Positions 8,899 to 17,296 of a stretch of DNA of 64,000 nucleotides are shown in pieces. The stretch comes from Alphaproteobacteria bacterium. GTDB taxonomy: Bacteria; Pseudomonadota; Alphaproteobacteria; Rhizobiales; Methyloligellaceae. A program made the position numbers and the translations under genes. The stretch is from contig VGDX01000012.1 in NCBI GenBank assembly GCA_016869535.1, positions 1 to 64,000 on the forward strand, given 5' to 3'. Every line of letters begins with the position of its first letter. Positions within the stretch are counted from its first letter, which is position 1. Under the pieces are notes generated by a model. The model ran no database searches and was not told the origin of the DNA. It worked only from the letters and a program-made list of their open reading frames with translations.

Positions 8899-9162
8899 CT
8901 AGGCCGCAGGCGCGCCGGGCGGCGCGGTGGCCACATAGACGCAGCCCGGCGGTTCGCTCCCGGTGGCGTCGAGCTTCTTGTCATGCACGAACAAGGTCGA
9001 GCAATAGGGGCAAACGATCTGCGCGTCGTGTCCCATATCGAGATAAACATGCGGATGGTCGTGCGGTGGAGACGCGCCCATGCATTGGAATTCCTTGACG
9101 CCGATACTGATCTTATCGACGCCCTTGTCGTTGACCAAATGAGGCACCACAGTTTGCGCCAT
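8899..9162 (-). CDS. zf-CHCC zinc-finger protein (NDUFS6-like)
   Basis: This small protein of 87 residues carries the zf-CHCC pattern: KEFQCMGASPPHDHPHVYLD, then IVCPYCSTLF. The Cys, His and CxxC ligands bind zinc. The domain is shared with the mitochondrial complex I accessory subunit NDUFS6 and is common in alphaproteobacteria, where its function is not settled. I prefer the start at 9162 (MAQTVVPHL) because relatives begin just before 'VVPHxxND'. An upstream in-frame ATG at 9201 would add 13 residues. It precedes the FAD monooxygenase on the same strand and is divergent from the hydrolase gene. Confidence 0.85.
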   Translation of the reverse strand: MAQTVVPHLVNDKGVDKISIGVKEFQCMGASPPHDHPHVYLDMGHDAQIVCPYCSTLFVHDKKLDATGSEPPGCVYVATAPPGAPAA

Positions 9163-9226
9163 GAAACCGTCCCGCGCGGATTGAATAGTGGCGGCAAGCA
9201 TAGTGAGGCTTGAGGCCGAGCGGTAG

Positions 9227-9986
9227 ATGAGAATGCAGCATTTCGATTCCGATGGTGTGGAGATCGCCTATATCGATGAGGGCGAGGGCCCGCCTGTGCT
9301 CCTGCTGCACGGCTTTGCCTCGAATACCGCCACCAATTGGATCGATTCGCATTGGGTGCGCACGCTCACGCAAGCCGGCCGGCGCGTCATCGCCTTCGAC
9401 CATCGCGGCCACGGCCAAAGCGAAAAGCTGTATGCGCCGGAAGTCTATGGCGCTCCCATCATGGCGGAAGACGCCCGCCGCCTGCTCGATCATCTTCGCA
9501 TCGACCGCGTCGAAATCGTCGGCTACTCGATGGGCGCGCGTGTCGCCGCGTTCTTCGTGTTCAAATATCCGCAGCGCGCGCGGAGCGTGGTATTCGGCGG
9601 GCTCGGCATCAACATGGTGCGCGGCATGGTGGGAACCGGTCCGCTGGCGAAGGCGCTCGAAGCGCCTCGGCTCGAAGATGTCACAAACGACACGGCGCGA
9701 AGCTTCCGTGCTTTCGCCGAGCAGACAAAGAGCGACCTAAAAGCGCTGGCCGCCTGCCTGCGTGGTCCCCGCGAAAAGATCACGAAAGAACAGCTTGGCG
9801 CCATCCGTGTGCCCGTATTGGTGGCGGTTGGCAGCGGAAGATGTGATCGGCGGCTCAGGGGCCGAGCTTGCGGACCTCATCCCCGGGGCACAATTTCTGG
9901 ACATAAAAGGGCGCGATCACATGAAGGCGGTCGGAGACGCGCGATTCAAACAGGGCGTGCTCGATTTTTTAACCCGGCGTCCCTAA
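9227..9986 (+). pseudogene. alpha/beta hydrolase, interrupted by a one-base frameshift near 9835
   Basis: Residues 1-203 from ATG 9227 read as a normal alpha/beta hydrolase: PPVLLLHGF (oxyanion region), FDHRGHGQS, and GYSMGARVAA with nucleophile Ser101. After VPVLVAVGS (to about 9834) the frame becomes nonsense and runs to 10045. The next frame continues the family sequence as EDVIGGSGAELADLIPGAQF, then GRDHMKAVGD with the catalytic His, then VLDFLTRRP and a stop at 9986. Dropping one G in the run at 9834-9838 restores a single protein of about 252 residues. So this is either a recent pseudogene or a base-calling error. It is divergent from zf-CHCC and upstream of cysE. Confidence 0.85.
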
Positions 9987-10053
9987 GTGAGAAGCGTCTC
10001 ATGGTAGACTCCAAGCCCCCACCCTGCTACCGGGGGGTCGAGTGAGGTTCGCG

Positions 10054-10890
10054 ATGCATAAGTCATCAGCGGCGACCCAGCCGCAAATCAAGAGTTACGA
10101 TCCGGTCTGGAGCCAGATCCGGCGCGAAGCCGAAGAGATCAGCAAGAACGAGCCCGCGCTTGGCGGATTCATCTATGCGACAGTCCTGAGCCATGCGCGG
10201 CTCGAGGATGCGGTTTGCCATCGTCTGGTGCGCCGGCTGCAACATGCGGCCCTCGACACCGGGTTGCTGCACAAGACGTTCCAGGAAGTGCTGGAAGCCG
10301 AACCCGAACTCGGCGACATTTTTCGCGCCGATCTCATGGCGGTGGCCAAGCGCGACCCGGCCTGCAGCCGTCTGATCGAGCCGCTGCTCAATTACAAGGG
10401 CTTTCATGCGCTCGAGACCTATCGCATCGCCCATTCGCTGTGGAATGCCGGCCGCAAGGACCTGGCGCTTTATCTGCAAAGCCTGACCTCGCGCTTCCTC
10501 CAGGTCGATATCCATCCGGCGGCGAAGATCGGCAAGGGCATCATGTTCGATCATGCCACCGGCATCGTGGTCGGCGAGACGGCGGCGATCGGCGACAATT
10601 GCTCCATGCTGCACGGCGTCACGCTGGGCGGATCGGGCAGTGAAAAAGGCGATCGCCATCCCAAGATCGGTCGCGGCGTGATGATCGGCGCCGGCGCCAA
10701 GATCCTCGGCAACATCAAGGTCGGCGATTGCGCGAGAGTCGCCGCCGGCAGCGTCGTGCTGCACGACGTGCCGCCGCGGACGACCGTGGCCGGCGTGCCG
10801 GCACGCCATGTCGGCGTCGCAGTGTGCGAGGAACCGGCGCTGACCATGGATCAGGTTTTCGAGGACGAGGACGAGGCGGGCGGCCGTTAG
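10054..10890 (+). CDS. cysE: serine O-acetyltransferase
   Basis: CysE acetylates L-serine with acetyl-CoA to O-acetylserine, the first step of cysteine synthesis. The 278-residue protein has the helical N-terminal SATase domain, beginning SYDPVWSQIRREAEEI. A left-handed beta-helix of hexapeptide repeats follows from about residue 150, with GKGIMFDHATGIVVGETAAI and CSMLHGVTLGG holding the catalytic His residues. ATG 10054 has GAGG 7 nt upstream; a GTG at 10042 in the same frame is an alternative. The C-terminus is longer than in E. coli and acidic (FEDEDEAG), so the usual Ile tail that locks onto CysK is absent. It starts 67 bp after the hydrolase stop. Confidence 0.94.
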   Translation: MHKSSAATQPQIKSYDPVWSQIRREAEEISKNEPALGGFIYATVLSHARLEDAVCHRLVRRLQHAALDTGLLHKTFQEVLEAEPELGDIFRADLMAVAKRDPACSRLIEPLLNYKGFHALETYRIAHSLWNAGRKDLALYLQSLTSRFLQVDIHPAAKIGKGIMFDHATGIVVGETAAIGDNCSMLHGVTLGGSGSEKGDRHPKIGRGVMIGAGAKILGNIKVGDCARVAAGSVVLHDVPPRTTVAGVPARHVGVAVCEEPALTMDQVFEDEDEAGGR

Positions 10891-10943
10891 CGGCTGCCAG
10901 AGCCATGAAGGCCTGCGCGCGCGCGGGCTCCAGGAGAAGGGCT

Positions 10944-11156
10944 GTGACGCGGGACGAAATACTCAAGCTTGAGCGTTATCTGAAGACCCTGTTTCGCCTG
11001 CCCGACCTGCAGGTGCGGCAGCGCCCTCAGAAAGAAGATTCCGCCGAGGTGTTCATCGGCGAGGAATTCATCGGCGTGCTGTTCCGCGACGAGGACGAGG
11101 GGGAACTGTCCTATCAGTTCCAGATGGCCATCCTCGATTACGATCTGCAAGGGTAG
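10944..11156 (+). CDS. DUF3126 family protein
   Basis: This 70-residue protein (VTRDEILKLERYLKTLFRLP ... GEEFIGVLFRDEDEGELSYQ) is a DUF3126 member, a small family restricted mostly to alphaproteobacteria. The function is unknown. No membrane segment or metal motif is visible; the predicted pattern is helix followed by a beta meander. The GTG start at 10944 has AGGAG 8 nt upstream. An in-frame ATG at 10905 lacks a good ribosome binding site. It lies 53 bp downstream of cysE on the same strand, an arrangement I recall as common in Rhizobiales, so co-transcription is likely. Confidence 0.85.
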   Translation: MTRDEILKLERYLKTLFRLPDLQVRQRPQKEDSAEVFIGEEFIGVLFRDEDEGELSYQFQMAILDYDLQG

Positions 11157-11253
11157 CGAGCCCCCGGCGGGGGCGTTAACCAATCCTTAAGGATAATTTC
11201 AACGCGCGCGAGCCCTTTGGCTAGACTGCCCCGGTCGGAAAAAAGGCGGGGCA

Positions 11254-11565
11254 ATGCAAACCCTGGCGATCTATCTCTATGTGATGGCGGTAGGCTTCGT
11301 TGCCGCCGGTATGCTCGCGAGCTTCGTCCAGCTCGTCTCGGGCAGGCCGTTACGTTTCGGCCTCGAGCCGCAGTCGGTTGCCGCCTCCCTTGGCGGGGTG
11401 GCGATCCGCGTGCTCGCGGGTCCCGCCATCATCATGCGCAACGCCTGGCGCGGGGTGCAGATCGAAGCGCGCCCGAAAACCTGGTTCGGGGCTTCCGCCG
11501 TCATTGCCGCGCTATGGAGCCTGTTCTCCGGCGCGTTTCTTCTCGATCTGGCGATGAAATTATAA
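11254..11565 (+). CDS. conserved small membrane protein, function unknown
   Basis: This 103-residue protein has three hydrophobic segments: residues 4-28 (IYLYVMAVGFVAAGMLASFV), 45-65 and 79-100. A basic stretch in between (RNAWRGVQIEARPKTWF) suggests a cytoplasmic loop. The start has GGCGGGG just upstream. It resembles small uncharacterised Rhizobiales membrane proteins, but I cannot name a family with confidence. It converges on the BTLCP gene, and the hairpin at 11572-11597 lies between them. Confidence 0.7.
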   Translation: MQTLAIYLYVMAVGFVAAGMLASFVQLVSGRPLRFGLEPQSVAASLGGVAIRVLAGPAIIMRNAWRGVQIEARPKTWFGASAVIAALWSLFSGAFLLDLAMKL

Positions 11566-11597
11566 AAAAAGGAGCCGGTCTCGGATGAGACCGGCTC
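11562..11597 (-). terminator. intrinsic terminator of the BTLCP gene
   Basis: GAGCCGGTCTC (11572-11582) pairs perfectly with GAGACCGGCTC (11587-11597) across four bases. Read on the minus strand the stem is followed by a run of seven T's (11564-11570 on the plus strand are A). It lies 60 bp after the minus-strand stop at 11660. No T-run exists in the plus direction. Confidence 0.85.
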
Positions 11598-11659
11598 GAG
11601 TGAAGGCCCGGTTCCAGTCGGTGTGGGGGGCATAATACCGGGCCCTGGCAAATCTCCCG

Positions 11660-12310
11660 TCAGCGGTTCGAAGCGGAAACTTCCGCTTGCGGCTGAATCT
11701 CAGGCGGCAAAAGCGAGATCCACACCAGCGGATTGCGCGCGGACTGCCGCTTGACGAAAGTGTAAGACGTGTCGGTCCAGTGCAGGATATTGGACCGCTT
11801 GTTATCCAGGACGAGATCGCCCTGGTCGGTCCGCACCGTCAGCACGGCGTGGCCGTCATTGTTCTCGTCGCGGACCACGGTGATGAGCAACGCGCTCGCC
11901 GGCCAGCCGCGCTGGATCAGGATGCGGCGCTTGAGCAGCACGTAATCCTCGCAGTCGCCTTTGCCGTCGATCGGGTAGCCCCACACCTCGACCTCGCCAT
12001 GCAGTTCGAGATCGGTGACCGGGGCCACGGCGGCGTTGACCGCATTGTTCACCTGCTCGAGGTCACGAAGCCTGGCCGGGCTCATCTGCACGCGGTCGGC
12101 ATAGCGCGTGGCCGGGCGGCATTCGCGCTTGTGTTCGCGGCAGAACGTGACGAAGCCGATCGGCGGCAGACTTTCGCCGAAAGCTTCCATGAAGACCACC
12201 TTTTGCGGCTCAGGCGCCTGCTTCAGGCTGATCGTCTGGGTATTGATCGCGTCCGCCGGCAGAGACGAAATAAACATGACAAAGGCCGAGCCCAGAATAA
12301 AATGTTTCAT
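11660..12310 (-). CDS. BTLCP-type transglutaminase-like cysteine peptidase (exported)
   Basis: This 216-residue protein has a signal peptide (MKHFILGSAFVMFISSLPADA) and a bacterial transglutaminase-like cysteine proteinase domain. The catalytic Cys is in GKGDCEDYVLLKRRILIQRG, the His in NDGHAVLTVRT and the Asp in LVLDNK. This family resembles LapG, the periplasmic protease that releases adhesins in c-di-GMP biofilm control. However, BTLCP members in Rhizobiales usually stand alone, and no lapD or adhesin gene is near. The AAGGGGGG ribosome binding site supports the start. It ends in a strong terminator. Confidence 0.88.
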   Translation of the reverse strand: MKHFILGSAFVMFISSLPADAINTQTISLKQAPEPQKVVFMEAFGESLPPIGFVTFCREHKRECRPATRYADRVQMSPARLRDLEQVNNAVNAAVAPVTDLELHGEVEVWGYPIDGKGDCEDYVLLKRRILIQRGWPASALLITVVRDENNDGHAVLTVRTDQGDLVLDNKRSNILHWTDTSYTFVKRQSARNPLVWISLLPPEIQPQAEVSASNR

Positions 12311-12458
12311 TGCACCCCCCTTTTATTGAGGCGGATCATCGCAAAGAAAATTTGCGATCCCGATAAAAGCGGGGCTTGTTTTGGAGCTATTCCGGTAGCG
12401 GTTTCTTAGGGACGACATCCCAACCGGAATGTTCCCATGTTCGCTAAAATTTTAGAGA

Positions 12459-13049
12459 TCAGGGAACAAAGCGCGTTCTTCCGCCGTCTATGACCCGGAA
12501 TGGCCTGCTCCGAAGATGAACCACGACGTCGCCATCGGTCAGCCGAGTCGAGGTTTCATCGTCCCTGCGACGGTGATGGAGCTCGACGAACTCCAGGCGC
12601 TCCATGGGCTCGGATCCAAGCCAGAAGGGTGGATCGATGGCTGTCACCGCCCCGAGCAGGCGATTGATCACCGTGCCATTATGGATCAAAGGCAGGAGAA
12701 CGAGCTCGAAATCCGCCTGTCTCCCCGTGGCGGTCGTGGCGCGGAACCGGCCATGCCCCACGCCGCCGTGTTTGAGAATGCCGCCGATCAGGGAAGCGGC
12801 TGCATCGCGGTCCGTCCAAAGATCCATGAAATCCGTGCCTCTGAGCTCCCGGCCGAAATGTTCGCAAATCTTCGTGCCGGCGAGACGGAAACGGATGCTC
12901 GGCCTCCCCTCATACGCGATGATGAAGGTTTCGGGCAGAAGCACCGCGATTTCGGCCGGATCGATCTCGAAACGGCACGGCGCGATACGGCCATTGCGTA
13001 TCCGGTCCCAATACGCGTAAAGGTCCTTAGTCGTCGATTGGCGCATCAT
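12459..13049 (-). CDS. PAS-domain protein (PF07310-type), function unknown
   Basis: The recognisable part begins at MMRQSTTKDLYAYWDRIRNG, so I place the start at ATG 13049 (or 13046), with AGGTGG immediately upstream. This gives 196 residues. The region DPAEIAVLLPETFIIAYEGR, then FRLAGTKICEHFGRELRGTD, matches the PAS_5/DUF1457 domain found as single-domain proteins in alphaproteobacteria. A C-terminal PilZ-like or output domain is not evident. The ligand and partner are unknown. The gene is divergent from the rhomboid protease gene, with about 145 bp between them for both promoters. Confidence 0.75.
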   Translation of the reverse strand: MMRQSTTKDLYAYWDRIRNGRIAPCRFEIDPAEIAVLLPETFIIAYEGRPSIRFRLAGTKICEHFGRELRGTDFMDLWTDRDAAASLIGGILKHGGVGHGRFRATTATGRQADFELVLLPLIHNGTVINRLLGAVTAIDPPFWLGSEPMERLEFVELHHRRRDDETSTRLTDGDVVVHLRSRPFRVIDGGRTRFVP

Positions 13050-13194
13050 CCACCTGATACAAACGTTTGATCGTTGCTCCCTAACGTCCCAGTCCCCACG
13101 CAAGAAAGACAGGCGTCCCGCTTTGGCACAGAGAGTGAGCCTCACATGCTGACAAAGCAGGGAGCATGCCAGCGCCGCATTCAAAGCGTGCGTC

Positions 13195-13908
13195 ATGGCT
13201 GAGCCGATCTTTAATGTCCCGCGCAGTGTCGTTTGGGCGTCAGGCCTTATGGCGGCGGTGCAATTCGTACGGAAATTGCTGCCCGACGAGCTGAGCCTCA
13301 CAGTTCTGCTCGCACTCGCTTTCATTCCGGCGCGCTACGACGGGGCCGCACCGGAGCTTCCCGGCGGCTATCTCACCGCGGTCACGTCTTTCGTGACCTA
13401 CATGATCGTGCATGGCAGCTGGCTGCACCTTATCGTTAACGTGGCATGGATGCTCGCGTTCGGCAGCGCCGTGGCAAGGCGGATCGGGGATCGCAGGTTC
13501 TGGTATTTCTCGATCCTGTGTGGCGTTGCCGGCGCGCTCACCCACCTCGCGTTTCATTTTGGAGCTCTAATCCCGGTAGTCGGTGCGTCGGCAGCCATCT
13601 CCGGTCAGATGGCCGGCGCGCTGCGGTTTATCTTCAGCGCGCAGCGGCGGCAGGGTGAAGTGGGGATGGATATCGAGAATGCACCGCTTTGGAGCCTGGG
13701 GCGGACATTGAGCGATTACCGCATTCTCTTTTTTCTCGTCTTCTGGGTGGCGCTGAACGTCTATTTCGGCCTGAGCTCCGTTTCGGTCGCGGGAGCTGAA
13801 GGCAATATCGCCTGGGAGGCCCATATCGGCGGCTTTCTCTGCGGCCTGTTTACTTTTGGCTTTTTCGACAAGGATCGCGCCGCAGAGCCATTGCCCCGCT
13901 TGCCCTAG
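13195..13908 (+). CDS. rhomboid-family intramembrane serine protease
   Basis: This 237-residue polytopic protein has the full rhomboid active site. HGSWLHLIVN gives the TM2 His78 and Asn82, VVGASAAISG gives the catalytic Ser132 in the GxSx turn, and EAHIGGFLCG gives the catalytic His210 in TM6. The protease would cleave transmembrane segments of unknown client proteins. A cytoplasmic loop (residues 150-170) is slightly long. No client is evident next door. The gene is followed by a CBS-domain gene on the same strand after 111 bp. Confidence 0.9.
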   Translation: MAEPIFNVPRSVVWASGLMAAVQFVRKLLPDELSLTVLLALAFIPARYDGAAPELPGGYLTAVTSFVTYMIVHGSWLHLIVNVAWMLAFGSAVARRIGDRRFWYFSILCGVAGALTHLAFHFGALIPVVGASAAISGQMAGALRFIFSAQRRQGEVGMDIENAPLWSLGRTLSDYRILFFLVFWVALNVYFGLSSVSVAGAEGNIAWEAHIGGFLCGLFTFGFFDKDRAAEPLPRLP

Positions 13909-14019
13909 AGGGCTCGGACGACTCATTCGGCGTCCAGGGGGCTTGCGCCTCCATTCTCCACAAGACAGAATGTCGCAGGCTAATACGGGCCTTTAAGTGC
14001 CCGGCCTGGAGGAAACGGT

Positions 14020-14451
14020 ATGAATGTGGCTGCAATCCTGAAGTTGAAGGGCAGGGAGGTCTTCACCACCACGCCCGACACCTCGTTGCACGACATCTCG
14101 AAGCTGCTTGGGCTGCACGGCATCGGCTGCATCGTCATTACCGCTTCGGACGGCAAGGTCGTGGGTATCGTGTCCGAACGCGATATTGTCCGCGAAATCG
14201 CCCGCGCCGGCGCGACTGTGCTGAAAGAGCCGGTGGCGAAGTGCATGACCACAAGCGTCGTGAGCTGCCGGGAGTCTGACACCATAGACCGGCTCATGGC
14301 GGAGATGACGGCGCACCGCTTCCGGCACATGCCGGTGGTGGAGAGAGGCCGGCTCATCGGTCTCGTGTCGATCGGCGACGTGGTGAGGATGCGGATCGCG
14401 GAAGCGGAAATGGAAGCCGCGGCGATGCGCGAATATATCGCCACCGGTTAG
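14020..14451 (+). CDS. tandem CBS-domain protein
   Basis: This 143-residue protein consists of two CBS motifs forming one Bateman module. Residues 8-60 (VFTTTPDTSLHDISKLLGLH) and 75-130 (CMTTSVVSCRESDTIDRLMA, then HRFRHMPVVERGRLIGLVSI) each end with the usual 'GLVSxGDVV'-type strand. Such proteins bind adenosine nucleotides and act as energy sensors, often tied to another protein that cannot be identified here. The start has GGAGG 8 nt upstream. It converges on hisI, 6 bp away. Confidence 0.9.
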   Translation: MNVAAILKLKGREVFTTTPDTSLHDISKLLGLHGIGCIVITASDGKVVGIVSERDIVREIARAGATVLKEPVAKCMTTSVVSCRESDTIDRLMAEMTAHRFRHMPVVERGRLIGLVSIGDVVRMRIAEAEMEAAAMREYIATG

Positions 14452-14457
14452 AGCCGG

Positions 14458-14937
14458 TCAGCGTCCCTTGGTATCATCCGGGCGGTTATAGACGGCCTCC
14501 GGATCGAACTCCCGTTCGGCATCCATCCAGCGCAACGTAAGGCCCTTGGCCGGCGCCTCACCCACTGGCACCGCGCGATAGAAGCAGGTTCTGCGTCCGG
14601 TGTGGCAGGCGGCTGCCTTGCCCATCATCTCGACCTTCAGCCAGAGCGCGTCCTGATCGCAATCGGTTCGCATCTCGACCACGCGCTGGGCATTGCCACT
14701 GGTCTCGCCCTTGCGCCAAAGCGTGCCGCGTGAGCGCGACCAGAAATGCGCTTCGCCGGTCTCGATGGTGCGGGCAAGCGCCTCATCATTCATGTAGGCG
14801 AACATCAACACTTCGCCGGTGCGCGCATCGGTGACGATCGCCGGCAAAAGGCCGTGCGCGTCGAATTTCGGGGTAAACGCCGTTCCCTCTTCGAGCGCGG
14901 ACTTATTCCCAGGTTCAGGAAAGGCAGGCTTGCTCAC
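14458..14937 (-). CDS. hisI: phosphoribosyl-AMP cyclohydrolase
   Basis: HisI opens the purine ring of phosphoribosyl-AMP in histidine synthesis. The 159-residue protein has the single-function HisI domain: [20 protein letters not shown], then [20 protein letters not shown], the metal sites [10 protein letters not shown], and [12 protein letters not shown] with the catalytic/zinc Cys residues. There is no fused HisE domain, as is usual in alphaproteobacteria. The 20-residue N-terminal and 30-residue C-terminal extensions are ordinary. It lies 28 bp downstream of folE on the same strand and is likely co-transcribed. Confidence 0.95.
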   Translation of the reverse strand: MSKPAFPEPGNKSALEEGTAFTPKFDAHGLLPAIVTDARTGEVLMFAYMNDEALARTIETGEAHFWSRSRGTLWRKGETSGNAQRVVEMRTDCDQDALWLKVEMMGKAAACHTGRRTCFYRAVPVGEAPAKGLTLRWMDAEREFDPEAVYNRPDDTKGR

Positions 14938-14965
14938 CGCGATCCGTCCCGCGCGGAACCACGCA

Positions 14966-15610
14966 TTACAGCCGGCCGCGCTCGGTCGCCAGCATCATGA
15001 ACCGCGCCTGCTGCGCCGGATCTTCCTTGAAGATGCCGGTGAACTGCGTGGTGATGGTCGCCACGTCGGGCTTCTTCACGCCGCGGATCGTCATGCATTG
15101 ATGCACGGCTTCGATCATCACCGCCACGCCTTTCGGCTTCAGCGCCTTGTCGATGGTCTCGGCGATCTGCGCGGTCATCGTTTCCTGTGTCTGGAGGCGC
15201 CGCGCAAACACTTCGACCACGCGGGCAAGCTTGGAGATGCCGACCACCCGGTCGGTCGGGAAATAGGCGACATGCGCCTTGCCGACGAATGGCACCATGT
15301 GGTGCTCGCAGTGGGAGTTGAGTTCGATATCGCGCAGCATGACGATGTCGTCGTAGCCGGCGACCTCGTCGAAGGTGCGTGACAGCACGTCGAGCGGGCA
15401 CTCACGATAGCCGGAGAAGAACTCGTCATAGGCGCTGGTCACCCGGCGCGGGGTCTCGCGCAGGCCTTCGCGGTCGGGATCATCGCCGGCATAGGCGATC
15501 AGCGTACGCACGGCCTCTTCGGCCTCTTCGCGCGAGGGCCGGACGATCGCCGGGCCACGGCCGATCTCGGAGCGCACCTTGGTCGGCAGTTTCTTAACCG
15601 TAGCGTCCAT
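14966..15610 (-). CDS. folE: GTP cyclohydrolase I
   Basis: FolE converts GTP to 7,8-dihydroneopterin triphosphate, the entry to folate synthesis. The 214-residue protein shows the zinc ligands: Cys and His in [11 protein letters not shown] and Cys in [12 protein letters not shown]. The active-site stretches [20 protein letters not shown] and [12 protein letters not shown] are also present. The length and all motifs are normal for type IA enzymes. The purine-rich AGGAAAAGGAAAG before the ATG serves as ribosome binding site. It is followed by hisI. Confidence 0.96.
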   Translation of the reverse strand: MDATVKKLPTKVRSEIGRGPAIVRPSREEAEEAVRTLIAYAGDDPDREGLRETPRRVTSAYDEFFSGYRECPLDVLSRTFDEVAGYDDIVMLRDIELNSHCEHHMVPFVGKAHVAYFPTDRVVGISKLARVVEVFARRLQTQETMTAQIAETIDKALKPKGVAVMIEAVHQCMTIRGVKKPDVATITTQFTGIFKEDPAQQARFMMLATERGRL

Positions 15611-15794
15611 GAATCAAGCTTTCCTTTTCCTGCCAAACGCGACAGACAGGCTATCGTTTCCGGACCCGGCTAAAGGCGATTATAATCCGGGTGTCAACCT
15701 TGAGGGGCGACCTTTCGCATCCGCTATCGTGGCTGCATATATATGGGGTGACTTCGGCTCGCAAGGCGAGCCTGCCAAGCCAAGATAACCAGCC

Positions 15795-16265
15795 ATGAGC
15801 CTGCCTGAAGACATCTATAGCCAGCGTATCCTCGAGCTTGCCGCCGCCCTGTCGCGCACCGCGCGTCTCACGACGCCGGAAGCCACAGCCAAGGCCCATT
15901 CCAAGCTCTGCGGCTCGACCGTGACCGTCGATCTCGACATGGAGGGCGACGTGGTGACCGGCTATGGCCAAACCGTGAAGGCCTGCCTGCTCGGCCAATC
16001 GGCGGCCTCAGTGATGGGCCGCGAGATCGTTGGGTCGCGCGCCGAAGAATTGCGCGAGGTCGGCGCCGCCATGCGCAAGATGCTGAAGGAAGGCGGCTCG
16101 CCCCCGGAGGGCAGATGGGCCGATCTCGCCGTGCTCGAACCGGTACGCGACTACAAGGCGCGTCACCCTTCGACTTTGCTCGTATTCGATGCGGTCGAGG
16201 ATGCCATCGCGCAAATCGAAGCCAAGCGTGCCAAGATGGACAAGCGTTCGAAAGAGCATGTCTGA
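15795..16265 (+). CDS. iron-sulfur cluster scaffold-like protein (IscU/NifU-N fold)
   Basis: This 156-residue protein has the U-type scaffold fold. The first two cluster Cys are visible in [10 protein letters not shown] and [13 protein letters not shown]. The third position, where IscU has HC, reads [12 protein letters not shown], so the His stays but the Cys is Pro/Ser. This variant is common in alphaproteobacterial homologues and may serve a different transfer step from canonical IscU. The start is followed 8 bp before its own stop by the yidD ATG. A 7-bp hairpin (15756-15772) lies just upstream of the start. Confidence 0.82.
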   Translation: MSLPEDIYSQRILELAAALSRTARLTTPEATAKAHSKLCGSTVTVDLDMEGDVVTGYGQTVKACLLGQSAASVMGREIVGSRAEELREVGAAMRKMLKEGGSPPEGRWADLAVLEPVRDYKARHPSTLLVFDAVEDAIAQIEAKRAKMDKRSKEHV

Positions 16266-16581
16266 CAAAAAAGAGACAGCATCGTTTGGCGCGCGCTTCG
16301 CCAAGCATGTCATGCTCGGTCCGATAGCGCTCTATCGCTGGACCATCTCCCCGCTCATCGGCGTGAACTGCCGGCATCTGCCGACCTGCTCCGACTACGC
16401 TCAGGAAGCCATCCACAAGAACGGCGCATGGAAGGGCGGATGGCTGACGCTGGCCAGGATCTGCCGCTGCCATCCCTGGGGCAGCCATGGCTATGACCCG
16501 GTGCCGGACATCAGAGGCGAGCATCACGCTCTCGCGCCCTGGCGCTATGGAAGATGGCGCTTGCCGTTAAAGAGAGTCTAA
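16258..16581 (+). CDS. yidD: membrane protein insertion efficiency factor YidD
   Basis: YidD is a small peripheral membrane protein that assists YidC-dependent insertion. The 107-residue sequence contains the family block [20 protein letters not shown], followed by [23 protein letters not shown] and GYDPVP. The ATG at 16258 overlaps the preceding gene's stop by 8 bp, so it is translationally coupled to the Fe-S scaffold gene rather than to the usual rnpA-yidC neighbours. Its stop overlaps the convergent higA stop by 4 bp. Confidence 0.94.
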   Translation: MSDKKETASFGARFAKHVMLGPIALYRWTISPLIGVNCRHLPTCSDYAQEAIHKNGAWKGGWLTLARICRCHPWGSHGYDPVPDIRGEHHALAPWRYGRWRLPLKRV

Positions 16582-16895
16582 GCAGCCCGCATGGACGGGA
16601 TGTCTGAAACGTCGATCCGGCGTTCGGCGTGCCAAAGATCATAAGCAGACTGCATGTTCAGCCATGCCTGTGCGCTTCCCCCGAAGGCTGCCGCAAGCTT
16701 GACGGCGGTATCCGGCGTTACCGGCTGCTGCTCACGCAAGATCGCGTGAAGCTGTTGACGCGACATCTTGAGTGCCTTGGCGAGATCGGTCTTGCTCATC
16801 CTAAGCTCAGGCAGAACGATCTCGCGCAAGACCGCTCCAGGATGGCTAGGGCAACGGTTCGGATCGCGCTTGGGAACGTTCTTGGGTTTCGTCAT
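16578..16895 (-). CDS. higA: HigA-family antitoxin (XRE/VapI type)
   Basis: This 105-residue protein has an HTH of the XRE/HigA class: [20 protein letters not shown], then [20 protein letters not shown], then [20 protein letters not shown]. HigA proteins bind and neutralise the HigB mRNA interferase and repress their own promoter through an inverted repeat. ATG 16895 is preferred, with GAGGA upstream; an ATG at 16910 is possible. The toxin gene just upstream is frameshifted, so the antitoxin may be kept without a functional toxin. Confidence 0.9.
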   Translation of the reverse strand: MTKPKNVPKRDPNRCPSHPGAVLREIVLPELRMSKTDLAKALKMSRQQLHAILREQQPVTPDTAVKLAAAFGGSAQAWLNMQSAYDLWHAERRIDVSDIPSMRAA

Positions 16896-16906
16896 GGCAC
16901 AAGTCC

Positions 16907-17184
16907 TCAATGATAATCCTCTAAATTGACATCAACGGCATCGCCATCGTGCCAGCCGAACGTGAGACGCCAATTGCGCGTAACAAAGACGGCGAACTCA
17001 CCTTTCGGTTGCCTTTCAAAGCATGAAATCCAAGCCCTGGAAGGTCGAGATCGTTCGGGCTTACTGCCGCGTCCAACCTGTCCAGGATCAACTTGATACG
17101 ATCGACCGACGCGGGTGGAAGCCTTTTCGCCTCGCTTCTCTCCCAAAAGCGCTTAAGCGCCCGGCTTCGGAACGAGACAATCAT
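16907..17184 (-). pseudogene. higB: HigB/RelE-type toxin gene with a one-base frameshift near 17001
   Basis: From ATG 17184 the frame reads MIVSFRSRALKRFWERSEAK ... DLDLPGLGFHALKGNRKV, the N-terminal half of HigB (about 92 aa in the family). The C-terminal half follows in another frame: GEFAVFVTRNWRLTFGWHDG, then DAVDVNLEDYH, stop at 16907. Adding one G within AAGGTGAG (16998-17004) would restore a continuous toxin of about 92 residues. Loss of the C-terminal RNase residues should inactivate it. It precedes higA in the canonical order, with the predicted 12-bp gap. Mutation or sequence error are both possible. Confidence 0.88.
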
Positions 17185-17192
17185 GATGTAAG

Positions 17193-17232
17193 GTAATGTG
17201 TCACATTACAAGTGTCTAGTAATAGTTTACTA
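17193..17232. promoter_or_regulatory. likely HigA operator: two inverted repeats upstream of higB
   Basis: GTAATGTG (17193-17200) and CACATTAC (17202-17209) form a perfect 8-bp palindrome around one base. TAGTAA (17217-17222) and TTACTA (17227-17232) form a second palindrome with a four-base centre. They sit 9-48 bp upstream of the higB ATG, where HigA autorepression sites normally lie. Both remain intact although higB is frameshifted. The second one also lies upstream of thrS. Confidence 0.6.
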
Positions 17233-17296
17233 ATTTGAATCGGTAAAGCCTAGACCTTGGCGACAAATACGGGTAAAAGCCCGCCATACCGATTGT

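Noticed and set aside
15579..15788. Open frame of 69 codons between folE and the Fe-S scaffold gene
   Set aside because: It lies over the divergent promoter region and the folE start, has no family signal and no ribosome binding site.
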